Assembly (NCBI GenBank): GCA_003550325.1
Contig: QKWP01001939.1
Location: 16,765 to 80,764 of the forward strand
Reading direction: 5' to 3'
Length of the DNA stretch: 64,000 bases
Origin: Gigaspora rosea
Lineage: Eukaryota; Glomeromycota; Glomeromycetes; Diversisporales; Gigasporaceae
The position numbers and the translations under genes were made by a program. A model generated the notes under the pieces. It had not been told where the DNA came from. It did not search any database and saw nothing but the letters and a program-made list of their open reading frames with translations. Below are positions 33,730 through 46,664 of this stretch, in pieces (the stretch's first letter is position 1; each line of letters begins with the position of its first letter).

Positions 33730-34200
33730 CAATTGACACAACAGATTCATAGAATTCAAATAAAAAGAATTGTTGTCGAGATATTCTCGATCAAAGTTCT
33801 CGAAAATTTTAAACATTTATCACTGTAAAATGTAAGTCACGACAAAACTTTTCATGACTTTGATCTAAGGTATCTAAGGTATCTTGACACAAAAACAAAA
33901 CAGTGACTTTTTTTTTTTTATTTAAATTCTATGAATCCATAGAATTCAATAAAAAAAAAAAAGTACAATTTAATCAGGTGGTTGTCAAGATACCTTCGAT
34001 GAAATTAGAAAATTTTTGAACATCTATCAAAAAATTAAAAGTTTTTCATGGATTTGATCAAGGTATCTCAACAACCATCTAATGAAATTCTACAAACTTT
34101 TTTTATTTTTTTATTTAAATTCTATGGATTTATAGAATTCAAATGAAAAAAAAAGAAACTTCATCGAATTTTAATAAAGTAGTTGTTGAAAAACCCTTGG
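33730..34200. repeat. chained foldbacks
   Basis: Alternating arms include AAATTCTATGGATTTATAGAATTCAA-type hairpins at about 33745, 33925 and 34115, and AAGGTATCT / AGATACCTT pairs at 33870, 33990 and 34065. AACAACCATCT pairs with the GGTGGTTGT word. Three related hairpin units follow one another. Confidence 0.6.
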
Positions 34201-34492
34201 GTTATTAAAGTTTTATAAAAGAGTGTGTAGAAATATCATGGAAAATAGCACCCTATTTTTATTTGGACAGCTCGGACCAATAATTTACGCGACTTTATCA
34301 TGATAATTTACTATATGTATATGTGTTATACTCACGGAGTGGAATTGTTCCGATTCAGAATTGGGCTGTCCCTGAAGGATTAATTAGGGCTTTAGAGTTA
34401 GTGTTATAGGAATTTGGGTTTAGAATAAAAAAATTATAATTTTTATTTATATAGCATAATTTATGTATATTGAGGGGTTTCGGAATTAAATC
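34201..34492. other. spacer between foldbacks
   Basis: Contains GGACAGCTCGGACC near 34265 and GGGCTGTCC near 34364, a possible weak inverted pair. No gene. Confidence 0.3.
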
Positions 34493-34495
34493 TAA

Positions 34496-34959
34496 GGCCA
34501 TACAAACTTATACTATTGGTTTTCATATCACCAAGTAACCTTTCGTGACCCGGCGACCCGGATTTTAATTTTTTTTTAAAAAAAATTTTTTAATAAAAAA
34601 AATTTTATTTAAAAATTTTATTGTCTTACAACCGGATACCCGATAAAAAATTTCATACGTTAAAGATTTAAACTTTATTCTTTATACTGTTATACAGGCA
34701 AACTTTGTTTCCTTAGAACATATTGCACTGATCAATAACACCATAGGCGTGTTTAGTAAAAGTTAAAGTTTTATATTTGTTATCATTATTTATATATGTA
34801 ATTGATTAATAATCTTTACTATATTAAAAATTCGCTCTGTTCGCATAATTATGAATGGAGAATTTCTATTGGCTAATATATTAAAAAATTAAAATTTCAA
34901 ACCCCCACCTCACTGACCCGGCCGGGATATGAAAACCAATAGTATAAGTTTGTGTGGCC
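34496..34959. mobile_element. MITE with TAA duplication
   Basis: The left end GGCCATACAAACTTATACTA and the right end TAGTATAAGTTTGTGTGGCC are long inverted repeats (about 36 bases, extending to GGTTTTCATATC). TAA flanks both sides (34493-34495 and 34960-34962). The 464-bp body has CCCGG words near both ends and no ORF. A TAA duplication fits PIF/Harbinger-type elements. Confidence 0.8.
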
Positions 34960-34962
34960 TAA

Positions 34963-35869
34963 TTATAATTCTGATAAAAATTTATGACGTACTTATTATC
35001 TTTCAATTAAAATCTGAATACGCTTATTTATACTTTTGTTACGTATTTTACTTAATATGCCTAAAATTCATATCGACATCAAATTAAAAATATAAACAAT
35101 CTTTTAAAATACTTATGGTCAAATATTAAATTAGTACGAATAAGACTATTTATTATCAAAGTTCTGGATAAAGAAATCGAGATATAAACCCAATTTCACT
35201 GACAAATTTGGCTCGATTTAGATTTTTATGGTTGGCCTGGTTTATTTTAGTGTTGGTTATATGTAAATTGTGAAATATTGTTGGAAAGTTCTCTAACACT
35301 TATATTTTACTTGTACTTTTTTTTCTTTTTTGATTATTGTAAATGGTAATGCAAACATAAATTCGAGTTTGGCCAGTATCCATTAGATCACGCAGTTAGT
35401 TTTCATTTTGCAATTGTGCCAATTTATTCTATTTTTGCTATTTATTTTTTTCCATAAATTTATCTGGTATTACCCGACGGAGACCTTAATTTCCCGTAAT
35501 CCAATAGCACTGACCACTAACCAAATTTTCTGGTTCCATTAATAATTAATTTTGCATAGTCTTAGATATGAATATGAGTCTGTTAATTTATAGTATATTA
35601 AATAAAATACCGGGATTTGAAACATCAGGTGATATAAATGAAAAATCAACTATGTGTGACTTTATTATTATCATTTAAAAAAACGGATTTCATATAATTT
35701 TTCTAATTTTCACCTCACCTTTCTACCATTTGATTGGCCAAGGCAATTCCTCGGAACAGATAGTGAAGATGGAATAGAGTCCATATCACAAAACGTCAGG
35801 ATTATTCACTATACAAATATATTGATAGAAGTGATCTATTTTATCTATTTATAGATTTTTTTTTTTAAA
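34963..35869. other. gene-free AT-rich stretch
   Basis: Nothing supportable on either strand. No open frame with protein-like composition and no paired repeats were noticed. Confidence 0.4.
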
Positions 35870-36469
35870 TGTTAAAGATGAGACCTTGCTTTTATCTTTA
35901 TTAAATTTAATAGAAGCTTTTTACAATACTGAAAGAAATTTCATTTTTTTTTTAAATCTAATGCTAAGAATAAAAACTCAGACATATATCTAAGTAAACC
36001 TAAATATTTATCTACGGCCTAAACCTATATTTATAGATTTTGATTTACCCCAAGAAATATTAAATAGTATCAACTCTAAACTTATATGCAAACAGATATA
36101 TTCTATTCTTTTTCATGCCTTTAAAGAGGTGTGTTTAGCAATATACCTGGGTTGGGATCCCAATACATTAACTATAGCTAACAATAGTGATTTGAAAAAA
36201 TATTACTTCATGTATCAACATTTGGGCTTTAGTTTAAAAGTTGCATTATTCATTAAACTTGTTCATAATAAACATCTAGTTGGTTTTACAAAACAAGAAT
36301 ATTGTTGACAATATTGCAAATAAAAGGTTGTTATTCTTATGAATGTTTGGTATGCCAAAATTCATTAAAGAAAGTAATAAGCATGTACAAATAAAGAAAC
36401 TATTATTTTCAAAAAATAGCATAGTTTTTGATTTTATACTTTGCTTATTTAATAATAAGACACCAGTTA

Positions 36470-36922
36470 GAGTGGTGACAGATATTACATAATATTTTGG
36501 GGAAGGGGGCTCTAATATCTTATGTTAAATATAGAAGTTCATAATGGCCAATCAAATTTCTCTTATGTAGAGGGGAGGGGGTAGGAGGTATAGTAAAATA
36601 ATATTACGTAATATATGTCACTATTAGAATTCAAGGCACAGAGGCATGGGCATGCCTTTTGGGCATACCTTAGAGGTATGCCTATAGGCATGCCTTTCAG
36701 CTATTGGACATGCTCTAGTCATGTGATATCTAATTGGCTAATATGGTTGGAAGTAATTGGAAGTAAGATAGTCAAGCAACATCAGAGAATAAAAAGCAAT
36801 TATTTAATATTTTCTATACAAAAAGAGCATGCCTATAGGCACAAGGAGCATGCCTTAACTTATAGCATGCCCTTAGAGGCATGCCTAATTTTTTACCATG
36901 CCTTGAACCCTAGTCACCACCC
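36470..36922. mobile_element. Tourist-like MITE with a nested hAT-type MITE
   Basis: TTA flanks both sides (36467-36469 and 36923-36925). The left end GAGTGGTGACAGATATTACA pairs with ATATTACGTAATATATGTCAC and, after an insertion, CACCACCC at the right. Same family as 5454-5605. The right terminal repeat is split by the 288-bp insertion at 36625-36912. Confidence 0.75.
36625..36912. mobile_element. hAT-type MITE rich in GGCATGCC
   Basis: Ends TAGAATTCAAGGCA and TGCCTTGAACCCTA are inverted repeats. Flanks GTCACTAT and GTCACCAC match at 6 of 8 positions, consistent with an aged 8-bp duplication. The interior has about ten copies of GGCATGCC-like words in both directions. The open frame crossing it is a by-product of these repeats. 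Confidence 0.65.
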
Positions 36923-39492
36923 TTATAGATAGCCCTATCTTGGATACCCTAAAAAAAATAGTAAAAAAAAGTAAAGTAGATAATAGAACTATTGAAGAAA
37001 AGTTAATTATGTAGAAAATTTGCTCAAAGTAATTAATATCAAAAACTTTGATGTTCTATATTCACTACCTATAATCCTAAATATTTTTACTCTAAGACAT
37101 ATAATACAAACTTACTGTTTATTATATAAATAAAAGCATAGTATTAAAAGGGTTTGTATTTTTTTTGCTGGACAATCACTTCACTGACATAACATTTCAC
37201 CAACAAATAGATAGGTTAGGTTAATTATAGGGTTACTAAAAAAGGAAAGATCTATAGAAAAAACTTCAAAAATAAGCAAAAAAATTACTATAAATAGAAA
37301 AGATCTGCATAAAAAACCTTAAAAATAAGCAAACTCATACCTGACCTATCTATGTATATTTCGGGGTCCTCCTATATCTATTTTTTTTTGACAACTACCA
37401 AGTTATTAATTATAACAAATTTGCTAAAGATTTAAACCTTGATCCTACAAAATTCAAACTATTCTCTAGTATAGTTGGAATCAATCTAAATGGAAAATAT
37501 TTTACCATTAAATCTGACAAAAAATTTAATATTCAGCTTTTATTTAATATACTACAATCACTTTTTCTTGAAAACTTTCTATTTCTTTTCTTCAAAACTC
37601 TTTAGAATACTTTAATAAATAGTTTGAAAAAATTTTTTCAACTTATAACTAGCAATTTTCCAAACCATTAGACAAAGAACAAATCTGTAACTCTTTTAAA
37701 TATCAAATCTGCTAACAATTTATTATTCAACTAAAAAAATTTCTACCATCCTATTTAAACTTCCAATACTCCTACAATTTTCAAGAATGACAAAATAACT
37801 GCTACCAACACTTTAACTTTCATATACTCACATACAAATACACAAACTGCTCCTATGTTACAAGCTACAAACACAATACTAATAAGCTATTTTGAGATCT
37901 ATTAAACAAGTCATTTGATATGCATTCAAAAGAAAACAAAAACCTTGAAGAACTTCAAATAGATTTTATAATATTTTATTTTAATACCAAACATAAAGCT
38001 ATATTTAAACAATTCATATCTACCAACCTTCTTGACAAACTCGCTAATAAAGCTGAAGAAAAATTTTGTAAAAACAACTCTATCTCTATATCTATAGCCT
38101 ATCGCAATCTATTCTTTTATAAATATCTTATAGCTTACCAAAACATTGCTGTTCAAAATCACAATATTTTGCATCTAACTAAAAAACAAGCAATTTCTAA
38201 TATTACATTCAACCTTATAAACACAAACTTTTTGGCTAGAGTTATTACTTACTTTGATCTTTTTAAAACAGACCAAAAACCTCCTTTATACAAATAGTTA
38301 AATATTACAAAAACACTACATACCCTTCTGCAGAGAACATGCTTTCTACTAAATTTAACATCAACTTTCAATATAGAAGATTTTCTTTTTATAAATACTT
38401 TACAATTAAATTCTAAAACATCCTTAACTAATAATACTTTAATCTCAAAAAGTACCTCTTCTATACCCAATTCCAACAACTCCTCCTCCTCAGAAGAGCC
38501 ATATTTTTTTCAATAAAACTGTTTTGTAAATATAGCAAGTGTATTTACAAAACAACTTTTTATCTCAGATACCAATTTATTATATACTTCTGAGATACAA
38601 ATTCAACAAAATTCAACCACAAAAATATCTACTACATGCTATAACCAATTTTTTCACTACTATAATCTACCAACTCTATTATCATTAGAAACTATTGGAT
38701 TTTTTCTAGAACATATATAGAACAACTATTCTTAGTACTATTCTCAACAATATATTAAAATATCTATTTATACTAATAAAACAAAAGACTACAAAGAAGC
38801 ACACATATATCTACCTTATGACTTTATACCCTTACCCAATCACTCTCTCTTATTTTTTGAAAATTTAATACAGTATACTGCTATAATATTTTACTTAAAT
38901 TCTCATTTTCTAAGCCCACAAAAGTATACCAAAGATTGTCTCTTCAATAACTCTGGCTTCTACCCTATCTCTATCTTTAAATATTGCAACCCACAATGTT
39001 CAAGGATACAATAAACCTAAAAAAAAACTACTTTAAAAACAATACTGTATTAGAAATAATCTGCATATTATTAGTCTTACTGAAACAAAAATAGCAAATT
39101 CTATATATACTAAATTTGCCAATACTCAAAACTTTACATATTTTTGGGCAATTCAACAAAATCTGTAGAAGGTATATGTATTATGATATATAACTCTCTA
39201 CAATACACATTCACAATATATTTAGTCACCCAGGTAGAACAATAGCTATTAATCATTTCTTTAAATATGATTTCAAATTTTGAATAATTTCTGTCTACTT
39301 ATCATCTACTAACTTAAATACACGCAATAATACACAAAATACTACTATTCAATGGATACAACAGGCTCTTTTAACAAATCTAATCCCAATAGTACTTGGT
39401 GATTTCAATGTCTCTAACCAATCTAATATTTTCTCATCATCAAAATTCAAATTTATTAACTATCTTTATAGTATTAACATGCTAGTTTATTA

Positions 39493-39870
39493 ACGCCCAT
39501 AGCTATCCCACAAAAAATTTTACCCCACGTAAGTTCGACCAATCGAATTTCAGGATCAGGTGTGATGTAAAAATCAAAGCGAACCAACTTTTTTACAAAA
39601 AAACGCAAGTAGCTCTAAATTTTAATTAGGAAACCACCTTCTGCGGCCTAATTAAAAATATTCCTTGTGAAATTTTACTAATAAACTCAACCCTAACCCT
39701 ATATTGTCCTCACCCTAATCCTAACTATAACGAGGTTTATTTTTACGCGCAACTTTTTACTTAGAAAACAAACCACGTTTGTTTTAATTTCACGTTATAC
39801 CTGAACTTAAAATTTGATTGGTCAAAGTCACATGGGGTAAAATTTTTGTGGGAAAGCTACCACTAATAGA
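39493..39870. mobile_element. MITE inserted in LINE endonuclease region
   Basis: The left end has AGCTATCCCACAAAAAATTT and the right end AAATTTTTGTGGGAAAGCT, followed outward by weaker pairing. TTTATTA flanks both sides (39486-39492 and 39871-39877). Inside are CCTAACCCTA and CACCCTAATCCTAAC words. LINE-like sequence resumes directly after the right duplication. Confidence 0.75.
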
Positions 39871-41100
39871 TTTATTAGACTTTGCACAAATTCTTCAAAG
39901 TACCTGGCACAAAAATAAATTAGAAAGTATATAGACTATATTTGATCAAATAATTCAATTATACCTAATTTAAATAATTTCTATTTTGATAATTCAGCTT
40001 TCTCTACAAATAGCGATTATAAAATTCTTATATCCAACTGGCCTTTTCTCTTTGTATTCTCCAAACCACATTTCAAAACAAATATAAATAGAGAATATTT
40101 AACTATAAAGCTATAAACAAAGAATTATAGAAACAATTTACTTACCAAGTAGAACAAAACCTTAACCAAAACACATATCCACCGATTTGGGTTCACCCCA
40201 AAATTAGCCAATTATAATCAAGAATTATTTGCTATTAAAATTTATTACAAAGTGAGTTTTGACAACAACGGTCTTTTAAACTTACTTATAATCCATAATT
40301 AAGTATATAGAATATTATAATATCTACATGTTTAATTATTAGCTGAAAGTAAGTTAAAAAGGTAGTTTTTCTGAAAAGTTCTTCCAAATTTACTCTTACC
40401 CATTATACAACTGATCGTTCAATAACAAACCGATCCTTTTCTACTTGAAAATACCAAAATGCTTCAACAACTAGTAATAGTGCTTCCCTTTACAGCTTGG
40501 TGTAGCTGTTTTTTGAATATTTATTGCTTATTTATCTTATATAAAAGCCAAAAAACTATTTTATTTAAAGGTTTCATTTGTTATTCTTCACGTCACTTAA
40601 TAGCAGAAGTTTGTATAATGGTTTATCGAAAAAAGACCCCTAAAAATCAAATCAGTAGATATGAATACTCCTTTTAGAATCTCTACCACAGAATTACTAA
40701 AAAAGACTTGTCACAAAATATATACAAGCCTCATCCAAGCTGCTTTACAAATCATACTCAATAAAAAATATACTATTAAAAATACTTATTACACATTTAC
40801 ACTTAAAGCAATAGAGTTATTATGATCTTAAATCCATTGGCAATATAATATATCAAGTTAAAAAACTATTTTCTTACAATTTACCAATCCCTGCCAATCT
40901 TGAAACTTCTATCAATACAATTAATACCAAACACAACTTTGATATACAATATTTACTCCAAAACCAAAATGAGTTATCAACATAAATTAAAAGAACTAAA
41001 TATTTTTGAAATGCTCTCTACAATGCCAGAACTTAGAAAATATCTAACAACTTCACCAACAAATAAACTAGACAACAAATACCGGTATACAATATAAGAA

Positions 41101-41741
41101 ACTAGTTAAATAATTTTTCACTAGTTTATAGGCAGATCACAAATTATAAATAAAACAAAAGAAAGCATAGAGTCAATTTCAAAAGAGACTCTCATAACAA
41201 ATACAAATATAAATACAGAAAACAAAAATAAATAGATATAGATAGTGGTATTAACAATACCAAATTAGATTTACAAACTAGTTTAATATTATGGAACTTT
41301 CTAGCAAACTTAAAATTCGCAAAGATTAGATAGTACTTTAAGAATAGAGTATACTTGATTATTTTACATATAAAATCGATGGTCATTTTTTTGTATAACT
41401 GATTATATAGTAAACTCAACTCTGATTGGGTAATTACCTGTTTTAGAAATATTTTTACTATTTGTTTTTTATTAACTCTAGCAAATTTGAAGCACTCAGC
41501 AAATTTAGCTATATAAAGAAGTATATTTTTTTAAAATAATACAATCGCTAAAGATTTTACTACTATAAATAGAAGGTTTAATCCGTATATTGCCAAATTT
41601 TGGTAAAGATTGACAGTGATTTTAAAAAACTTTTATTAGTGGCATATTTCAAATTTTGCATAAAATTCCAATGTACCACCAAAATCATATAATAAATGAT
41701 CTATGTACACTTTACCCTTAATCATTTTGGCAAAATTATCT
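41101..41741. other. gene-free AT-rich stretch
   Basis: Between the LINE remnants and the nested transposon block. Open frames here are short and of low-complexity composition. Nothing else supported. Confidence 0.4.
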
Positions 41742-41978
41742 TTAGGGCCGTGACAGATATTACGTAATATCATAGGGGAGAGAGGGTAAGCCAAAGTCTT
41801 ACATTACACATATATAATATAGTATGATTTCAATAGAAACAGCACATTTTTACATATATTTTATTTTGAGATAATTGAGTTTAATCATTTGTTTTGATTT
41901 TCAGCCTGATCCGGAATTAATCAAATTTCACAATTTTTATTGGTTAAAGATAAACAGGTAACTATCGGGTAATCTCAT

Positions 41979-42690
41979 TGTTATAGAATGAATAGCCATT
42001 ATTTTATTGTATTTTATTATTATTTTATTTTGTATTTTATAATCTTAAGAAGTAGACATTTAGAATAGTTTATATCGCTTATAACGCTTATACCGCTTAT
42101 AACGATTATATTGCTTATAATGATTATATTGCTTATAACGCTTATATCACTTATAACGCTTATAACGCTTATATCGCTTATATCGCTTATAACGCTTATA
42201 CCGCTTATACTGCTTATACCGCTTGTAATGATTATATCGCTTATAACGCTTATACCGCTTATACCGTTTATAACGGTTATATCGCTTATATTACTCTTGT
42301 AAATTAACGCTTATAACGCTTATTCTAAAATGTATTTAAAGACACAGAATTTCCCTTAGTCAAACTAGACCAAGACACCCTACTTCTCTTATATTTATTA
42401 TACATCTTGTACTGGGATTTCTTAGGAACAGAAACCTAAGGATAGCCCTATCTCAGATTATTAATAAAGAAACTATTTATCTTAATAACACCAAGTTTAT
42501 TATCAAGTAATAGTAAAATCGATAACTCCTTATTGAATACTCTCACGAACTGCCCTTAAAGAAGAGTATAATTTCTTACAGACTAAGGAATTATACCTAC
42601 CTCTTGGACATCGCTATAAACTGATAAAGGATCCCTGTAGCCGTGTCGTTGTTATAGTAAGGAGTAAAAGAAGGACTCCCTACTGTAACA
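41979..42690 (+). repeat. 5' LTR
   Basis: Left long terminal repeat of the element above. Most of its upstream third is a 9-bp minisatellite (GCTTATAAC / GCTTATACC) at about 42075-42285. The hydrophobic I/L/T-rich open frame across it is only the translation of the 9-bp repeat. Confidence 0.88.
42075..42285. repeat. 9-bp minisatellite in 5' LTR
   Basis: About 23 consecutive 9-base units of GCTTATAAC with variants GCTTATATC, GCTTATACC and GATTATATT. The equivalent array in the 3' LTR is at about 45660-45875 and differs in unit number and order. Confidence 0.9.
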
Positions 42691-44592
42691 TTTGGTGCCT
42701 TCAGGCGGAAAGCATTAAAAATTGGCGGAAATATTAAAAATAATTGGGAATCATTTAAAAACAGTTGGACATTACCTCTATGATGGTATTCTTCTTTAGA
42801 AACAGAATATCCAAAGGATATTATTTTTGGAAAAAGAGGCAACATAAAAGATTCTTAAAACAAAAGCAACAACAAGAAAAACAACAACTTTATCAACAAT
42901 GGAATGGAATAGTGAAGTCAATTTCCAGTCTTTTAATAGAAAACAACTATTATTTTTCACTTGAAACATGGACACTTGTAATTCAACTTTGCAGCATAAT
43001 CACTAAACTTCTTGTTTAAACAAATTAACACTTTTCTTACTCTCTTAAAAATTATTCATGGACTCTTCTTTTTGGATAACTGGTTTTGAAATTATTCTAA
43101 AATAGAGTAATAATGGACATTTTATTTTATCTTTTGAAAACACAGTAGTTATTTTAGATACAGAATTTTTGGAAACAATATTATTTTTGGATCCAACTCT
43201 CATTGAGTTGAGGCAAAGGCTTAAAATATTATTTTATATTTATTGGAAGGAAACCAATTCTAACAGAATTGAGGCAAAGGCTTATAATGTTATTTATTGA
43301 AAGAAAACCAATTCTAACTGAATTGAGGCAAGGAATGCTTGAACGAATTAATACACTTTTATATTTTTAGGACACTTAACTAGATTTAAACTTTATTTCG
43401 ATAAAGCCAAGGTTCTAAATGCCGAAACCCTCCAAATTAGGAAGTTAACGGCATCCCGTGACATACATGCTATCGCAGAGCGAAGCAACAAATTTTACCC
43501 ATTTCCCGATTCTTAGTGAACATGGAAAAAAAAATATATGCTATAGCGGAACAGTTCCTTTATTTATGTGCATTTATTTAATTATACTTTTATTTACATC
43601 AATCTTAATTTAATATATCTTACCCATTTTACCCCGACCCGATTTTACTTTACAAACCATTAAACCGATTCTTAGACACCTTTCTTTACCTATTCTGTAT
43701 AACTATAAACCTAACTAAATTATTTTCCCTTTTAACTTGATTCCCACCCCTCAACCTAAAGCTAACAACTGACCATTGACAAGAACCTAGTACCCAGCGC
43801 AGTATCAAGCAACGATATCAACCGATGGAAATCTTACCTACGGCAAACCTAATCCACTCGTTAAGATGGTAATGATGTTTGAACCCCAAGACCCAAAACA
43901 ACAAGACATATTTCAACGTCACCTAATTTCGCTACCCAGACTAAGCCCAGATTTAACAAAGAAAGACCAACCCATCCAAATAAGAACCAGTCGAGTGGAC
44001 CAAGACAAGACCGTTTCCAAAAAAACATCCTCAAAACCATGCTACGAGTGAAGACAAAGACCTACCAAGCTTGCTTCAAGCTCCAGACCAACAAAGCCAA
44101 GACCTAAAAATTGGACGACCAGGCTATATTAACAAAGGGCCAAAGAGAAAAACCATACCTCACCCACGTCAAAGACCCCAAGAAAGACCCATCAAGGAAG
44201 TTGCACGAACGCTGAGATCTACCCCTGCTAAAATGCTAATGACGGAAGGACTCAAGCCCAAGGCCCCATAGAACTAGACAAGTTCCAACAAAACTCTATA
44301 CCAGAATAAATTAATAAACGCGTCCCAAGTTATTTAAAAAAAAAAAAATTAATATACTTAGCTGACACCGAACTGGACAAGATTTAATAAAGAACCTGGA
44401 CAAGTTAGAAAAAAAAAACAAGGCCGGGACCAACGTAATAAATGGACGCACCAGATCTTTTTGAAACAAACCTAGCCCTACGTCAAAACATATACAAGGC
44501 AAGACCCTACCAACCAGACCCTAGACCTAACGCAATCATTACGAAGAAATTTACCGAAAGGAACCTACTAGGGATAACGTTGAAAGAACTTA

Positions 44593-44744
44593 GGGGAGTA
44601 ACAAAAATCAGGTGATTTTTTAGGGGGGGAGGGGGGTAAAAAAAGTTGAAATTATATATAAGAACCTGACTATTTATATATTAAGAAAGAGGGAGGGGGG
44701 TAGGCCTCTGATAAAAAATAATCAGGTGATTAATGACACTGCCC
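44593..44744. mobile_element. Tourist-like MITE inside the LTR element
   Basis: TTA flanks both sides (44590-44592 and 44745-44747). Ends GGGGAGTAACAAAAATCAGG and AATAATCAGGTGATTAATGA-CACTGCCC share the ATCAGGTGAT / ATCACCTGAT word. Inside are GGGGGGGAGGGG and GGAGGGGGGTAGG. A one-ended relative lies at 60200-60270. Confidence 0.7.
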
Positions 44745-45563
44745 TTACCAAGGTTTACTCCCAGCACCAGGACCCACGATGCAAAGACAAAAATGGGACG
44801 ACCACCTTATGAGGCACACCAAAGGAATGCTACAAACAAAATCTATGCCCACAAGAATACCGACGATGACAACGAAACTTAAAGAATGAAGTATTCAATT
44901 AAAAGTAATCATATAAAACCCAAAGTACGAATACTAGAAACAACTCTTACCTCCACGAACCAATGACAAAGTTCGAGGCCATAGGAATGTCTAAACGACA
45001 ATGCGGGAGAAAGCATTGACACCGAAGAATGACAAAGACAAAAACTACTAAAGCCACAAAGAATCCGAGAGTTCCAAGAACATCGACACCAAGAGTTAAC
45101 AACGACTCCAAGAACGACGACAGTCCCAAAATCTTTGCTCTAGTGAAAAAAAAAGAGATTATTAAATTAGCATGTGGTAATCGGAAAAATTTAAAATTTG
45201 ACCGTACACATGATCTTTTAGTATAATGTAGTCATTATACTATGATCAAGACCGATACTATAAGTCGTGAACGAAACTAAGAACCGGAGCCGTAAAAATA
45301 TACATAATACAACTACTTGAGCTACTTACTTCAGAGCTACACAACGAACATTAAAACAATTAATTGGAAAAGACAACAATAGACAAAGACTTTAACAAAT
45401 TTGATACTTTACACTTAAAATCTAGATACAGAAACTGTAACACTTTATTATTTATTTTGAAACACTTTTAATATTTTATAATTAGATAGTATATAATTCT
45501 TTTAAAAATTATACTGCATTAGAGAAGAAATTTACGGAGTAAATTTTCTTAAGGGGATGGAAA

Positions 45564-46265
45564 TGTTATAGAATGAATAGTCATTATTTTATTGTATTTT
45601 ATTATTATTTTATTTGTATTTTATAATCTTAAGAAATAGACATTTAGAATAGTTTATATCACTTATAACGCTTATACTGCTTATAACGATTATATTGCTT
45701 ATAACGATTATATCACTTATAATGCTTATATCGCTTATAACGCTTATAACGCTTATATCGCTTATAACGCTTATACCGCTTATACCGCTTATACCGCTTG
45801 TAATGATTATACTGCTTATAACGCTTATACCGCTTATACCGTTTATAATGGTTATATCGCTTATATTACTCTTGTAAATTAATGCTTATAACGCTTATTC
45901 TAAAATGTATTTAAAGACACAGAATTTCTCTTAGTCAAACTAGACCAAGACACCCCACCTCTCTTATATTTATTATACACCTTGTACTGGGATTTCTTAG
46001 GAACAGAAACCTAAGGATAGCCCTATCTTAGATTATTAATAAAGAAACTATTTATCTTAATAACACCAAGTTTATTATCAAGTAATAGTAAAATCGATAA
46101 ATCCTAATTGAATACTCTCACGAAATGCCCTTAGAGAAGAGTATAATTTTTTACAGACTAAGGAATTATACCTACCTCTTGGACACTGCTATAAACCGAT
46201 AAAGGATCCCTATAGCTGTGTCATTGTTATAGTAAGGAGTAAAAGAAGGCCTCCCTACTGTAACA
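45564..46265 (+). repeat. 3' LTR
   Basis: Right long terminal repeat, closely matching the 5' copy, with scattered substitutions and a different number of 9-bp units (about 45660-45875). High similarity points to a fairly recent insertion. Confidence 0.88.
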
Positions 46266-46664
46266 TCGTGATGTGTTGACCCTATGCAACCTCGTGTAAT
46301 TTTTCTTTTATATTATCTTGATTTTTTATTATGCAAATCGACTTTCATTTATAATTGAAAAATGTCAATCATGTCAAAATTTATATAAATCTAATAAAAA
46401 CTCATTTTTCAAAAAATTGTAAAAATGGGCTGCTTCTATTGAAATCACCACAAATATATAATTATATATATAATATAATATATTACTAATATATTATAAT
46501 TTTTAGCACTAATTAAACTTATTTAAACTATAATTATATACTGAAATGATGTATTTTTAAGTGCTAAGAGAGTTTATTTAGTAGCCAAAGGTATATTCAT
46601 TAGTAAAATTTTGCATGATGCCAAATTTTTATATTTTTATTAATTGATAATCCACCTGTCAACT

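Larger units (their letters stand above)
35870..41100 (+). mobile_element. degraded LINE (non-LTR retrotransposon) sequence
   Basis: Plus-strand scraps follow LINE order. At 36120-36300 and 37920-38297 there are ORF1-like peptides (AEEKFCKNNSISISIAYRN, FNLINTNFLARVITYFDLF). At 39060-39100 there is ISLTETKIA, the start of an APE-type endonuclease. At 39392-39410 there is VLGDFNVSN with the endonuclease GDFN motif. At about 39930 there is IDYI followed by a stop where the family has W. Stops and shifts are everywhere, so nothing is functional. No reverse-transcriptase core was seen. Two MITEs (36470-36922 and 39493-39870) are inserted, which dates them after the LINE. The 5' and 3' limits are approximate, and more than one copy could be present. 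Confidence 0.6.
41979..46265 (+). mobile_element. non-autonomous LTR retrotransposon
   Basis: Two LTRs of 712 and 702 bases (41979-42690 and 45564-46265) both start TGTTATAGAATGAATAG and end CCCTACTGTAACA. They are flanked by TCAT and TCGT, one mismatch from a 4-bp duplication. Right after the first LTR comes TTTGGTGCCTTCAGGCGG, a candidate primer binding site. Right before the second is AAGGGGATGGAAA, a good polypurine tract. So it runs on the plus strand. The 2,873-base interior shows no reverse transcriptase, integrase or protease. It does hold repeated ILTELRQRL-type peptide words (43200-43350) that may be gag remains, and a MITE at 44593-44744. It therefore needs proteins from another element. 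Confidence 0.88.
41825..46447. mobile_element. second-level element split by an LTR retrotransposon
   Basis: The left end TGATTTCAATAGAAACAGCA and right end TGCTTCTATTGAAATCA are inverted repeats. The left fragment (41825-41978) and right fragment (46266-46447) join to a sequence that is the reverse complement of the uninterrupted copy at 19808-20095. In particular AATCTC / CGTGATGTG continues as AATCTCGTGATGTG there. Confidence 0.8.

Noticed and set aside
34496..34959. possible short LTR pair at 34.5 and 34.9 kb
   Set aside because: The matching ends are inverted, not direct, and flanked by TAA, so it is a MITE.
36615..36932. 105-codon plus-strand frame
   Set aside because: It runs from one MITE end through a GGCATGCC-rich nested MITE; residues such as GMPIGMP are repeat translations.
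42111..42302. 63-codon hydrophobic I/L/T-rich frame resembling a membrane protein (also 45695-45877)
   Set aside because: It is the direct translation of a 9-bp minisatellite in the LTRs; a 9-base period keeps any frame open.
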